In this document: positions 1 to 11,886 of the stretch, piece by piece
Numbering within the stretch: position 1 is the stretch's first letter
Layout: every line of letters begins with the position of its first letter
Source: Amblyomma americanum
Taxonomy: Eukaryota > Arthropoda > Arachnida > Ixodida > Ixodidae
DNA length: 64,000 bases
NCBI RefSeq assembly: GCF_052857255.1
Contig: NC_135505.1
Location: 27,904,499-27,968,498, forward strand
Direction of reading: 5' to 3'
Made by a program: the position numbers and the translations under genes
Notes under the pieces: model-generated
What the model saw: only the letters and a program-made list of their open reading frames with translations
Told to the model about the DNA's origin: nothing
Databases searched by the model: none

Positions 1-271
1 CGCCGTCTCGTGCGACTCATCCCAAGCCGTTCCTTCTTGCCCTCGACTCCGAGGGTATAAAAGCCGCTGCCCCGGACGCCAAAGAGGGACTTCGATTTCT
101 TCCTTCGAGTAACGTGGTCGCCCGGACCGGCTGCTCTTTTGCGATGCCAGAATAAACAAGTTGTTCTGTTGCCAGTCGACTCATCCTTTGCCGGGACCTT
201 CGGATGTTTCCAGCTGTGCCCCAGGCCGCCAGGCCAACGCTACCCTTGGGGCTTGCAACCCATTTGCAACA
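1..271 (+). mobile_element. 3' part of an LTR (family B), cut by window edge
   Basis: This is the right part of a long terminal repeat. It matches the LTRs at 42617-43149 and 44694-45265 almost base for base. A TATA box (TATAAAA, 56-62) and a poly(A) signal (AATAAA, 151-156) sit at positions expected for the U3 and R regions. It ends in CAACA at 271, as does the 44694-45265 copy. The left end lies outside the window, so a solo LTR and a full element cannot be told apart. It sits at the edge of a broken LINE that starts just to its right. Confidence 0.85.
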
Positions 272-735
272 GCGGCAAGCATTCTTAGGGCCTGCCTCCG
301 CCTGCATGGCGTGCAGATTTCTACAGGAAAATGGTTCCTTGTTGCCTTTTCATGTAAGAGCGTTTCTCATTACTCTGTATGTATAAAAGTCTCAACAATA
401 TTCTACGAAAGAAGTCATCACTTCCTTGGAGTAATCATTCATCGTAACCTAACATGGAGCCCACATGTCGCGTCATGAAAAGTCGACTGCCATCGATCGT
501 TCACGTTGTCTCCTTTCTCGAAGGGAAGTCGTGGGAGCATCAGTGCAGTCGATGCGCCAGCTGTACACCGCATTATTAATGAGGTTCATTCGATACAGTC
601 TCCCTGCACTTGGCAACTTTAGGGAAACGAACATGCGGTGGTTACAAAGCGTTCAAGCTCAAGATGCCAAAATCCGCGTCTATAGTTGCAGCAGTACTCA
701 TCGTCCATTAGAATCCAGTGACTACCAGGGACCCC
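272..735 (+). pseudogene. LINE reverse transcriptase, C-terminal relic
   Basis: Reading in shifting frames gives the typical end of an RNase H-bearing LINE reverse transcriptase: FLGVIIHRNLTWSPHVAS near 430-478, then fragments resembling MRQLYTALLMRFIRYSLPA near 550-610 and RWLQSVQAQ near 635-660. These correspond to the thumb/connection segment after the catalytic domain. Frameshifts and stops break it, so it is not functional. The LTR on its left and a 0.7-kb insertion on its right cut it off. The same element resumes at about 1426 and again at about 2171. Confidence 0.7.
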
Positions 736-1425
736 GGAACAGGAAGTGGCGGGGGGGCGGGGGGCAAGGGGGGCGGTCGCCCCCCCCCCCCCCCGAGTAA
801 CCTAAACCAGTCATGTCCCAATAGAGGTCGACTGTCTGACCTGTGTACATGATCATGATTAGCAGATTTGAAAAAAAAACTATGCACAATCTTTTTTAAT
901 GCAATTTATCACTCCTCGTGCATAAACCTTCCCATCTATAAAGCTTCCCATTTCAATTTGTTTTATATTGCCGTAAACCTTTCCACAGTTCGTTCGTTCG
1001 CACTCAAAACCGCCGGCACGCGGCTTTATCATTTTGTTTTGTAATGCGAGATGCGCCCAGACTTATCTCCATTGATCGCGGCCACGTGCAAATGCTTCCA
1101 CATTTTTTCAGATTATAGGTGCTTTTGGTTCTTTACCTAGAAGGTTGCTAGCCAGCTTTAAATATAGCGCGGCCAAGAACTGCAGGCGTTAATTTCGATG
1201 ACCGCCGCTGCCGAGTCATTCATTTCTTAGTGGGCACGAGTCAGCCCCTTAAACAATTTATTTTGTTTTCTTGACCGCTGGAGTACCGTCACCACAACGT
1301 GACGGTTTGCATCAACCTTTGAACATATAAAACTAAAAAAATAATAAAAATAGAAATAATTATGTAAATGAGCATTAAATAAATAAATATCAAGCTCGAA
1401 GCCTCCGCCCCCCCCCCCCAGTCAA
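736..1425. mobile_element. Unidentified insertion with G/C-run ends
   Basis: This block separates two parts of the same LINE, so it is probably an insertion. Its left side is a G-rich then C-rich stretch (748-794, ending in a run of C). Its right side carries a run of C at about 1410-1420, and between them the sequence is AT-rich. G-rich left and C-rich right ends could be weak terminal inverted repeats. I see no coding sequence and no clear target duplication. Confidence 0.35.
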
Positions 1426-1812
1426 AAAGTAATGGAGTCTCGACGCCTGGACAGCGCATACTCGTCACCTCTCTCGAATTCCCGCACACCATCTTGCCAG
1501 TGTACCTGCCAACCGGCCGCGTACATCCTTTGAGAAAAGTATTGATGCCCATCGCGACTTCCTCCCATTCCAATCTACGCCAACCTCTAGACCGTCCTCT
1601 TTATTATGGAGCCCTCACCAACCTCGCGTGTTTTTTTCCATACCAGGCATAAAAAGAAGGTTGAGTTATCGCCGACAGCACTGAAACAGTCCACTCTTGA
1701 ATATTTGCAAGAGAAACACGGACAGCGACTGCACGTATACAGCGATGGCTCAGTGACCCCGTCCATTTCTTTGGGCTCCGTGGTCATCCCCGTAAGAACA
1801 ATAGTTAAGAAA
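1426..1812 (+). pseudogene. LINE connection and first part of RNase H domain
   Basis: This continues the LINE of 272-735. The segment at 1606-1800 reads KKVELSPTALKQSTLEYLQE and then HVYSDGSVTPS, the first beta strand of a LINE-type RNase H with its first catalytic Asp (SDG). The frame is lost shortly after 1800, where a T-rich block begins. It is non-functional because it is split from the rest of the RNase H at 2171. RNase H domains downstream of RT are typical of the I/R1/LOA group of LINEs. Confidence 0.7.
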
Positions 1813-2170
1813 AGGAAAAAACATTTCTGAAAAAAACTAAAGTCTGGTTACGTGCAGGAATGCGAAAGCATGGGACTTTCTAGAACGTGGCTTTTTTTCA
1901 CGACGGCAGCCCGCGTTGCATTTCTTTTGTTTTTGTTTTTGTTATTTTTATCTCTCATTTTATTTTTATTTATTTTATTCTATTGTTATTTTATTATTTT
2001 TCTATAAAATTTTAATATTGTGCTTTTGTGTTTGTTTTTCATTTTCTTTATTTTAGTTTTGATGACGTCCTTTGATTGACAGGTGAAGCGGACACTTCCT
2101 GCCAGCGGACCCTTCCGGTGGACTCAAGAGGCAAGTAAGGCTCTCGCTCGCCTTAACATCCCACCAGACT
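1813..2170. other. T-rich stretch splitting the LINE RNase H
   Basis: The sequence from about 1910 to 2060 is dominated by T with short A/T mixtures (TTTTATTTTTATTT style). It lies between two halves of one RNase H domain. It could be the tail of an inserted retroposon read from the opposite strand. No gene, terminal repeat or target duplication is evident. Confidence 0.4.
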
Positions 2171-3065
2171 CCATCGACTGGTGCAGAACTTACCGCTTTT
2201 CGTGTTGCCATTGAGCATATCAGTGAAAATTAACCCAGCAATGGTCTGTTTTCACTGATTCAAAGGCAGCCCTCCAAGCCTTACAATCTGTTCTTCGTCA
2301 TGTGCCTCATGATCAACTGGTCGCGGAAATCCGAGAGCTCCACCACACCACCATCAATAAAGCACACGATATTGTCTACCAGTGGCTGCCAGGAGAGAGC
2401 GGCATCGCAGGCAACCACCGCGCGGACGAGGCCGCGCGAACCACGAGTGCGATTTTGTGTACATCCCCATCTCGAGAGCCGACGCAGCAAGTAGGCTTCG
2501 AACACTGGCGCGATATATCACGCTTGCCTTGTGGAATACAGACCAGTTTTCGTGTTCGCGTCTATTATATGTGGATTCTGACCTGACTCTATGGCTTCCA
2601 TCCGGCCTTCCACGACGTGAGGCAACTTTGGTGTGTCGCTTGTGACTTCGTGTCGCATTCACAAACCATTACTCTACTCTTATAGGCATGGCTGACAACC
2701 CTGCATGTGACATCTGTGGCCGCTTTGAGACCATATCTCATGCTCTTTGTGAATGTCCAGCGCACAGTTTTGAATCACATTTTTTACGCCGTGCGCTGGA
2801 ACACATCGATTCACGCCCGCTAACGGAGTTAAACATCTTTGGACACTGGCCGCGGTGATTTTCGGCGGTGAGGGCCAGCCAGGCCCTCCTAGGGTTCTTA
2901 AGAGTGTCGAGCCTGCACGACAGGCTGTGACTTTGCCGAAGCCTTTCCGCCTTCTGCATTTCCTTAGCACTGCCTTTTCTCCCTCAACTTTGTATCCCCT
3001 CCTCTCTTTCCCGGAGTGAAGGGTAGCAGACTGGTTTCATCTACCGGTTAACCTTCCCGCCTTTT
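2171..3065 (+). pseudogene. LINE RNase H second half, C-terminal finger and 3' end
   Basis: From 2176 the reading TGAELTAFRVAIEHI carries the RNase H Glu. From about 2255 FTDSKAALQALQSVL carries the second Asp, and VYQWLPGESGIAGNHRADEA (about 2370-2430) the end of the domain with its final Asp. Further on, ACDICGRFETISHALCECPA (about 2700-2760) is the C-terminal C-x2-C...H...C finger seen in many tick LINEs. Frames change several times, so this is a relic. The 3' sequence around 3010-3065 (a CTACCGGTTAACC-like stretch) resembles the inverted 3' end at about 19000-19070, which suggests the two LINE pieces are related. Confidence 0.75.
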
Positions 3066-3689
3066 CTCCTCCTCTTCCTTTTCCAGGGTTCAAGGACATG
3101 CTCCAGGTGCCCGGGGCCGCCCTGACGGTGTCCTAAAACACTCAACAGTGCGTAGCGATGTTCTGTAAAGATTTGGCAGCGACAGATCAAGTGTTGAAGA
3201 ACCTCGCGCACAGCCCATTTCGGGCACAGAGGGCTACTTGATGCACCAATTTTATCAAGATTCAATTGAGTGACGCGAGGTCCAGGCGAATTCGGCGCAG
3301 GCAATTACAGTCACGTCTATCTAAATTGTGTGGCATATGGAATTCACAAGTGTAGTCGATACAATCAAGGAGTCTATATTGACGCTGAGGATCACACCAC
3401 AAAGAGCGTTGCGTCTACCAGGATTTTGTAGCCAGAAGGCTCGCGACTTCACTACTGAAAAAGGGTATGAGTAGGAGCCAGCAAGTGTCGCCATGCGCCG
3501 ACCTCGCTGCACCGTCGGCGTGATCATTGCCTTCAAGGGCGTACGTAGTAAGCGGGTAACCACTGCAACGCAATACAGTGACGTAGCTCTCAGGACTAGG
3601 TGTGTAGTCTGTTCAAGTCGTCGACGATCTGCTCCTGAAAGCTAAGGACAGGGTTAATTGGAGAGACATGGGAGCAGCCTTTGCCCTGC
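3066..3689. other. No gene seen; small RTE tail
   Basis: Open frames here are short and show no family features. Around 3645-3690 (+) the reading AKDRVNWRDMGAAFALL matches the very C-terminus of the RTE-type LINE at about 46620-46670 (VNWRDM). A fragment of an RTE 3' end therefore probably lies here. Nothing else is recognisable. Confidence 0.4.
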
Positions 3690-4140
3690 TCATTTTAACT
3701 TTCTCCTCAAAATATTTCGTGATGTCTGAGGACAGGCTTTCATTACCTTCATCAGAAAATTCTGGAAGACAATGTAAAATTATATAAGTTGTTCCTGCGT
3801 GCACATTTTTCCAACTAATCATCTTCAGTTGAAAGACTGAGAACTTCGGATCTTGTACGTGCAAGTTCACTGCTGCAACTGCCACTGTTGACGGCTGGGT
3901 GTTTTTAACAAGGTCTCCGGACCAGCCACTCAAGATTCAATTAATAGTTTCTTGAAAATGTTCAATTTCGACAATATCCAGGACTGACTTCCGCTGCCCG
4001 TTCAAAAGCTCAGCGAAGATATCAGACACCGACTGCTGATCGGCAGTAACATGCCGATTTGAAACATTGTGTTGGGAGCGAGTAGGACCAGGGTTGTTTT
4101 CAACATCTCCACACTTCAACAATCTACTAATACAAATCCT
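3690..4140 (-). pseudogene. LINE ORF1 relic with 2A-like peptide
   Basis: On the minus strand the frame 3937-4122 contains LLKCGDVENNPGPT. This matches the 2A 'ribosome-skipping' consensus D-V/I-E-x-N-P-G-P, with the separation point between the last Gly and Pro. Residues after it read on in the same frame (SDIFAELLNGQRKSVLDIVE, about 4000-3960), helix-rich and ORF1-like, until a stop near 3937. A second frame (3933-3613) continues without strong features. 2A-like sequences near the N-termini of non-LTR retrotransposon proteins are known from several animals and trypanosomes. Upstream in the 2A frame two TAG codons come within about 50 bases, so the original start is lost or lies in a different frame. 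I call it a relic. Confidence 0.55.
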
Positions 4141-4310
4141 GCTAAATACAAAATACTACTACTAAATGCTACTAATACAGTTACAAACGATCTACTAAAA
4201 CAAACTAATTGCCGGAATTGCCACCTGCCAAAGTCGGCACGCTCTGATGACGTTACAAAGCCACGTGAGCTGTCTTGACTAATCAGCGATTTTTTTTGCA
4301 TCAGACGTTT

Positions 4311-6900
4311 TATTTTACTCCTGACGTGAGCAATATTTCATTATTATTGCTTACAACGACCTCTTCACCGACGACTATGCGATAATTATGAAATCTTAGA
4401 ATAACGTGCCTATTTTGCTATTAGAGAACGACCTCGGTTGCTAAAAAGACCAGGGCAGTATACCGTCGAGCACCCAAAGTGCCTCTGAAACAATGCTAAT
4501 ATTCCTTCATCGTTCTCGTACTTGCATCCTGACAAGACAGACTGTAACATCAGTAACATCCAAACAATATCAAAGACTCAAAAAATTCACCGTGGCAATC
4601 TCGCTTGTCCTATGGTGAATTCTTCAAACAGCGTTCTAGGCTTGATAGACCATAATATAGCATTAGCTTTTCCTCCGTGAAACGACTCTCCTTTTGAACA
4701 ATTGCGCGGTGAATGGTACTCTGCACTAGCGAACGTTTTGTCCCGACTCAGATAACTCAACGTTCACTACGTTTTTCAAAACAGCACGACGATTTCTTTC
4801 AATCGGGGCTACGGCTATTACTGAAGCATTTTTCCATAACCGGCAGATGGTTTAGCCAGTCAACCTTGGTACTCAATGTAGGAGAGCCAAGTTAGCCTCA
4901 TCCATAATTTCTTAGCTCCCACAGCCAATTACTCGGGCTTCAAGCGGTGCGCAAGAGCAGGCTGCTGTCACCTACAACATTGTCGTCCGAAGCAGCTGGT
5001 GAATCCACAGGCGTGCTTTAAAAGCCTCCTACGCTGCAAACAGGACACCCTGAAAACGGTGCAGAAAAGAACTTCTACAGTCCTGCTAGTTAGTAATAAG
5101 CGCTGGTGTGTGCATTTGAAACATGCTATAGATTTCGTTAAGGACTTTTCATCCTGTTGTTCGATATAGACTACAACGAAATCAAGGCACAGGGTGATTT
5201 TTAGGGTTTGCACGCTGCCGAACGGCGAGAAGTTATGAAAACATAAGTTCGTATACAGTGTGCAAGAAGCCAGCAGTGCAGTCTAAGCGTAGTGCCTGAG
5301 GCAATTCTGATTACTATAGTGCGAAGTAAAGTTTTAAGTAAGCTGTAAAAAGGACTAAGTTCAAGCAGGGGAACATACAGTAGCACGAACAGTTCTAGGC
5401 AACAGAATCCCGACAACAATCGGCAGAAAAACGCTCAGACCGTGTCCGAATGGTTGGGCGCTATAGCACGAGCGTTTGCATCTTGTGCTGAGGTGTTTGG
5501 TGGCTGCATGCCGGCAGACGGTTGGTCGCGCAACATGTGCCTTTATCAACTTAAAAGGGGCATATTAAACTTATCTGATCTAGTAGAAAAATTCATATAG
5601 CATCCAGAAACGTCCGCAGACAAAATTCGGGAATCCTGTTTCCTGGTAGTGACTTAGTTTATTTGTAATTTAATTAACCCTTCGCCAGCACGGCGCCCAC
5701 GTTTGTGAACGCAGCATATCAATATTTCTCTCCCGGCATCTAGCGTCGTTTTCAGAAAGTCAGTAATTCTGAGTACATTTGAAATTGCTTCCGGTTAGAA
5801 TAGTAGCGACATTTGGTGTCTAGAAACATTAATGGCTTTTGCAATTCAAGAAATAAACGCGAACGTCGCCAAGTTGCAAGGCGTGCGAGGAAAGTGGTGT
5901 CTGGTGCTGTCACCTCTTTCTTGTCACAAGAGGTGGAGGAGTAGGAGAAACATTAGAACCAACGAGATTATTGATCTCGTTCGAATGGTCGAGTGGGTTG
6001 CTTCCTCATTCCAGGACTGCCTCGTTCCGCGGATTCCTCGAACTCACTGCACATGTCTGTCGAAGAACTTGCTGAATGAGAGCTACTTGTCCCGCGAGGG
6101 TATCATAGGACAGCTGCAGCTCCCACCGCTCAAATGATGTGCACGGCGTCTTCAGTGCTGAGCTTTTTTTGTTAGGAGGAGGATAATATCTACGGAATGC
6201 GCTGTAATGTTTTACTAAAGGCAGCTGAAAAATTTTGCTTTGCGGAAACAGTTTCGAATGACAAAGAAAACAGCTTTAACATAAATGTCTTTTTTTAAGA
6301 CGTCTTAAATTCAGTGACCGTGGAAGTGCGCAGCATGCGTGAAGTCCAGAAATGTTGAGCCGTTCATGATACTTTCGTGGAACAAGTTCTAACTGCAGAC
6401 ATACCGATTTGCGGATTCTTTTTTTGGAGGGGTAGTAGCAGATGATGCGTTTCTGCAAATGCTGTGCCTTTACAATTCCGTCAATATGCATGCGTACTGA
6501 GATAATTTATACAAGAATTACCCATTTGGCGCCCTCCGCGCATGCATGGTTGCGTCTGCATTTAGCGCTGCGCAAATGCCATCACTGCCGCCGTGGAATT
6601 TAAAATGAATGCGCCAGAGTCATCCGTCTGTGTGTCTCCATAAGGGTCAATTATTACATTTGGGCAGATACCAAAAGCACATGGTTAGCGGAGGCTTTAT
6701 TCCCCACGATTTTCTTTGGCAGGGAGAAATTCTTAGTGCAGTGATTGTATAGTGGCCTATGGCCAGTTTGTATCTTGGGGAACATGAACTCGTCATGAAC
6801 TACAGTTGTTGACCTTTGTAAACATGCCCACTCGGGGGGATTGGCAAGGTTTGATGGTGAATGTCAAGGAGAAATGCATTGTAAAGCTTCGTCCTTTTCA
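4311..6900. other. Non-coding stretch, no gene seen
   Basis: Only short frames occur (all near or below 100 codons), with no recognisable domains, no long simple repeats and no RNA gene I can fold by eye. The end of the stretch (about 6880-6983) is the upstream region of the copine gene. It contains two pyrimidine-AG sites (about 6891-6901 and 6903-6910) that could be splice acceptors for an untranslated first exon. Confidence 0.5.
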
Positions 6901-6983
6901 GCTATTTCCTAGCAACGCCAGGTGTCACTCCTAGCCTGGCGCGTGCTCTCCGCCCTCAAGGGAAAGAGGAAGCAGAGGGCAAA

Positions 6984-8489
6984 ATGGCGGCCGAGGCGTC
7001 GACGTCGAGCGATGAGCTCGATATCCGCCTCGAGCTGACTTGGTCGGGAGTGCGCGACCGACGAAGCACAGGCGGATGTTGGCTGGACACGTTCTCCGTC
7101 TACTCGGTCAGCGACGGGCCCGACCGCACCGTGTTCCGTGAGCTGGAACGCTCCGACCCCGGCAAGGACAACGCGGCCGTCTTCGGCACTTCGTACCGCT
7201 TCGGCGAGACGCATCAGCTGCTCTTCGAGGTGTTCAGCCTCAACCGCATCACCAAGACACCCGAGCCTCTTGGAAGGATGGTATGCGGCGCCGTCGATAT
7301 GCTCGTCTACCTAGACACGCCCTACACTCGCACACTGGTCGACCGCAATGGCGCCAAGGTGCCCGGAAGCATGACTATCGTGCCTAGAGCCGTCAGCCAC
7401 CCCGGTGGGTTCGTGGCACTTGAGTTCTCAGCACGGTCGCTGCCAGTGAAGCGGCTCTTCCGTTCCAGCGACGCCATGCTCGAGCTGTGCGCCCAGGACG
7501 GCAACGCGGTGCTCGTTACCGAGGTTGTCTCTGGCAGCCGGACCCCGCGCTGGAAACCGCAGGTTGTCAACGCCGATCGTTTTCCTGGAGGCGTGCTCAA
7601 ATTACGCTGTTACGACGTCACCCTCACGGGAGACCGCACTTTCGTGGGCCAAGCGACAGCCCTGCTGGACGAGATGGAAGCCGGCACCACGCTTCCTCTC
7701 GACGTTCCTCGAGTGGTGTCCGCGGGTCTCGAGCCATGTTCCGGAGGCGAGCAACCGGTTCTGCACGTGGAGCGGTGCCGCCAGTTCCCCTGGACCCTGA
7801 TCGACTACCTGCATGGCGACTTCTCGCTACACTTCGCCTTTGTCATCGACCTGAGCTCCTCAAACGGCGATCTTCGCCCAGGAAGTGAGGTTCGGCGCTA
7901 CTACGAGTGCTCCATCGCCGCCTTCGACGAGGTCGTCCAGCAGTTTGACGAGGACCAGCTTCTGCCTGCTCTGGGGTTTGGCGCCCGCGCCGCCAAGGGA
8001 CTCATGAGTCAGCCGCTCGTCTTCCTCTCCGGCAGCAGTGACCAGAAGGTGAAGGGAGTGCAGGGCGTGCTGGAGGCGTATGCGGAGAGTCTGGAGCGAC
8101 TGGTTCCGTCCGAGCCATCGGAGCTTGCGCCTGCCATCACGCACCTGGCACAACTGGCACAGCCATCCAACTACCATGTGGTCCTCGTCTTCACCGACGG
8201 CCGTCTCGACTACGGGCTTAGCACGCTGGACTGCCTCTCCAAGGCCGCGGCATGCCCCCTCTCCGTTGTGCTTCTCGTAATCGGTGAAGAAGGCTGCAGC
8301 CGAGCCCTGCGCAGGGACCTGCTGTCTCGCCGGCGTGCCGGTCAACGCGAGTGCGTGCACGTGATTGAAGTTGCGCCTTACCGTGATCGTTTGCACGTAC
8401 TACCGCGAGAGGCGTTGGTCGCTGTTCCCGAACAGGTCATGCAGTTCTTGGCTGTGAACGACGTCGAGCCCGCTTTGGGGGTCCAGTAG
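6984..8489 (+). CDS. Divergent copine-like protein, single exon, 501 aa
   Basis: Copines are cytosolic proteins that bind membranes through two C2 domains and present a vWA-like copine domain to partners. Residues about 10-135 form a degenerate first C2. Residues about 145-235 form the second (LEFSARSLPVKRLF, then SDAMLEL, then LRCYDVTLTGD), which keeps some but not all calcium-ligand Asp positions. From about 270 the copine domain follows: FAFVIDLSSSNGD holds a DxSxS metal site, then LLPALGFGARAAK, then VLVFTDG and PLSVVLLVIGE. The length is slightly below the usual 530-560 residues. The ATG at 6984 is in good context (GCAAAATGG) and no upstream in-frame extension is convincing. The reading frame is uninterrupted and GC-rich in an AT-rich setting. 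Most animal copine genes have many introns, so an expressed retrogene or tick-specific single-exon copy is inferred. Confidence 0.85.
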   Translation: MAAEASTSSDELDIRLELTWSGVRDRRSTGGCWLDTFSVYSVSDGPDRTVFRELERSDPGKDNAAVFGTSYRFGETHQLLFEVFSLNRITKTPEPLGRMVCGAVDMLVYLDTPYTRTLVDRNGAKVPGSMTIVPRAVSHPGGFVALEFSARSLPVKRLFRSSDAMLELCAQDGNAVLVTEVVSGSRTPRWKPQVVNADRFPGGVLKLRCYDVTLTGDRTFVGQATALLDEMEAGTTLPLDVPRVVSAGLEPCSGGEQPVLHVERCRQFPWTLIDYLHGDFSLHFAFVIDLSSSNGDLRPGSEVRRYYECSIAAFDEVVQQFDEDQLLPALGFGARAAKGLMSQPLVFLSGSSDQKVKGVQGVLEAYAESLERLVPSEPSELAPAITHLAQLAQPSNYHVVLVFTDGRLDYGLSTLDCLSKAAACPLSVVLLVIGEEGCSRALRRDLLSRRRAGQRECVHVIEVAPYRDRLHVLPREALVAVPEQVMQFLAVNDVEPALGVQ

Positions 8490-11400
8490 GACCCACGGCG
8501 TGCCATATTCACTGCGGTCTAACCGAACTACGTTGGAGCGAACCGACATGCAGCAGCGCGCAAAAATTAAGATAAAAATTGGCAACGCTCGTACCAAAAT
8601 CCTGTCGGAGCTGCAAGCATCAGTAGTCAACGCTATTAGCAGTCTGCCATCACCTCTGCAGGCCTGTGATTATTGAAATTATGCTAGCACAGCTTTCATT
8701 GAGTGGACGCGGAGTCCTGCAACATTTGGTTAAGGGAGTATGTTATGTACCTGACAGTATTGGTTACATTGAAAAAAAACTGTACATAATAAGGGCGCTT
8801 TTCCTGTGTTCTTTGTGTCTTTCTTGTGTATTGTGTCGCCTTGCGAATGCTGTTCTCGGAATAACATAATAGTTTTCTGAAAGTATTAAAAACTAGATGC
8901 GAACTGCCACAATGAAAAATTCCCCCCATATGCATTGCTGAAAAAAACGCGCAAATTTACATCTAGCGGTCTGCGCTTTTTACCTCGTCTTCTTTGTGCT
9001 TTGTTGTGGAATTTATTTTTAATGCGAAAGCATTTCTTGCCTCTAGTGGCGTGTACCGGATGCGGATGTGTCACGCTTTTACCAATCCATAGCCAATCCA
9101 TAATTCAATCCATAGCAATCCCACACGCCGATCAATAATTAAATCCATAAGCCAAAAAGCCAAACATAATCCACAATCCAAACCATAATCCAATACGGAA
9201 TCAAAGCACAAACTGCCAGACTACAAGGTAATTTGGTCTAGGCGGAGATCGTACCGGGGCCTACGGCGGGCGTGACGGGGACGATTACAAAGCGTCACGA
9301 CGATTCTTTCGTTATTACATGGTGGTACACCCACGCTGACAGGCTTCAAGTCCGACGTAACTAGGTTCGATGTTTGCAGCTGAATAAAGGCGCTTTCTAA
9401 GGAGCGCAGGGTTTTCTAAGAAACGTATCTTCGAGATATGTGCTGAGGCGTACATGATTAATTATGAGAAGATAAATTACAGATGTCGCAATTAACCAAT
9501 TAGTTTTGCTTGGCGTGTCGTAGTGACAGCATGCGGCACCCACTGAAAACCCTCTCGCAATGTACGACGCTGGCCCAGCAGATCGCATGCGCTTAGTAAC
9601 GCAGCGGGTGCCAGCTCGGCCACTTAGCCACACCCCAAAACGCAAATTCAGACCGCACACCACGCACAGCTTCCGCATTTCCGCATGTGACGAGGCTTAA
9701 GTGCACCTCATAATTTTTACTCGAACCAGTGGACCAACTTTTCGAGTAACAGGTTCTGCTCTGCAACCGATACACCATATCGGCGAAACATACTACTGAA
9801 CACATACGTTTCACTACATAAAGTATTGTGGGAATCGGTTTTTCTCTCGCCCGCCAGAGGCGGCTATTCTCCCGTGGCACACCGCGGCTGCAACCCCCCC
9901 CCCTTCCCACCTCAGCTTTCCTCCCAGTGGCAGCGGAGAACGGGGACAGAGGCGGACCTCTTCTACCCCCCCCCCCCTCTTGCTTTCGGTGGCAATGCGG
10001 GAGCTGGCGATGAGAGAGACGACGGAGATGCAGGCAGAAGGGTCTGGACCACACTGGGAGCCGCAGCTGTCAAGGTGACGCCGCTCTGTATGCGTTGCTC
10101 GCCCGCCTGCTGCCAGCGCTGTACCGAGGAGGCCACCAGTTGGGGAGTTCCCCATTAAACACATTACATGCTGGCTACTACTAGGTGTGTTATTCTTCGG
10201 GGCCACAGCTGTGGCCCGAGCTAGAGGAGCGCGGTCCCGCCTCAGATCGCACTGCAGACACCACAATATGTAAAAGGTATTGAGTAATATGTAGGCCGCC
10301 ATGGCTACGGACGGCGTACGCAAAGTGCACAATGATAACATGAGAAGCATGATTTTTATAACTCATCTGCTTTAAATCGACATTAAAATGGATAAGGACA
10401 TGAGCGCTTCTGCATCTTGCTTCCATCAAACTACAAGCACGGCTACTGTAGACACCGAGAATCTTTTTTATTCTAGATGTTTGCCATTGGGCATAATGAG
10501 AAGGGAGAGACCAGGAATCATTGCTCTCCGCATCCAAACCACAAAGCAACAGAGCCAGCCGCCGTTGTTGCATGATCGTAACTGCTCCTGTACAAGCAGC
10601 ACCCGATCTGTCTTGTGAGCTCCTAGGTGTGCTTACGCCCTCCATTTTCTCCTTGATTGGCATTACCTGCCGAGTCTTAAATAGGTTCCCTTCCCGCTGA
10701 AGTTAATCTGCGTGAAACAGGCGTCTAAAAATTTGCCGACGTCGTGTTATGCAGCTAGTTTACGTAGTATTCTTGTTTCGTTGATAACACGTAGTCATTT
10801 CAGTGCAACTCTCGTTTCTCTGCGTATGTAGATTGTTAACCTGACTTCCCAAACATTGAATGACTGGCACACATTACCCTGACTTAGGTCTCCTAGCTTC
10901 CAAGACAACTGTTGCTTTACTGGAGCCTTGTGGATAATTAGAGAAAATACAGATCTAAGCCTGCTAGGGAGTCAGCTTGTACCGCCTTTTCCTCTTACAA
11001 TGACTAGAACAACTCTCTTCCTAACTGTGCTTTATGAAATACGGTAGCAGCCTGAAGACATGTTCCTTGCCAAATGAGCCAGGCCACTTTACTCGTAAAC
11101 TCGGCCCTGACTTACCAAGGCCTTCTCTTTCCACGGGCTCAGGTAATGTGTGAGCGCGGAGGCTGCGCAGTGTAGTGTGTTGCGAAAGAAAACGAAATAC
11201 ACCGCTAACAATCCAATTAACTTTTGATAGGCTAACAACAACAACAACAATCCAAGGCAGGTGAACAGAATACAGTTGTAACAACTACAGGAATCCTGGT
11301 TGCCGAATCCAGCCAGTGATGGCAGTGCAACATTGCGGCAGTGAATAGCTATATTATTATGGTATAGTACGATAATATTAAAATCATTATTCAAATTCTA

Positions 11401-11886
11401 ACAAGCTCTCAGAAGCAAGTGTTTTTAGCGGCGCCCTTTTATAGTCGAGTCATGTGGCTATTTCGAGACACAAAGCAAATTAAGTTGCAGAAAAAATTTG
11501 TTCACATCCCCTTTTGCCGTTAGTCGCTTATTTTTTTTTTACTTTCTTTTGCGTAAAATTTCTCCTGCATGCATTTTACGTTCTCTGTCAGATTTTGAGA
11601 CTGTAAACCCTTTACAGAATTTTTTCGTGAAAAGCTTTCGCGCATGGTGACATGTTTTCATGGCGGAATCTGAAAAATAATGCCTGAAATCTTGAAAAGC
11701 AGTTAAATGATATTATTTTGCCGCCAGCATCTGTGACGAATGCCAAAATGTTCAATAGTATTTCACAGTACGGTAGTGCTTCAAACAAACCTCTACACCC
11801 AGACCCTCGTCGCAGTCCACGCACATAAAATGCATGTCTACTCCCTGATTGGGGGGCCGAGTTTTGTTGGCACATACATATTTCCC
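8490..11886. other. Non-coding stretch with small repeats
   Basis: No credible gene is seen. At 9080-9200 the words AATCCATA/ATCCA recur many times, a degenerate short repeat. C runs occur at about 9893-9903 and 9967-9977. A perfect 18-bp palindrome (GGGCCACAGCTGTGGCCC) sits at 10200-10217. The open frames at 9593-10350 and 10190-10663 (-) have no family features and odd composition, and I do not call them genes. An AATAAC/ATTAAA-containing stretch at 8860-8890 could serve as a weak poly(A) region for the copine. Confidence 0.5.

Noticed and set aside
7860..8396. 178-codon minus-strand frame in the copine
   Set aside because: A GC-rich shadow of the copine coding sequence without any domain signal.
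9593..10350. Overlapping frames on both strands in a GC-rich block
   Set aside because: Both strands are open because of C runs and GC-rich composition. No motif favours one.
10190..10663. 157-codon minus-strand frame
   Set aside because: No family features, and the composition follows the local DNA. It could be chance.
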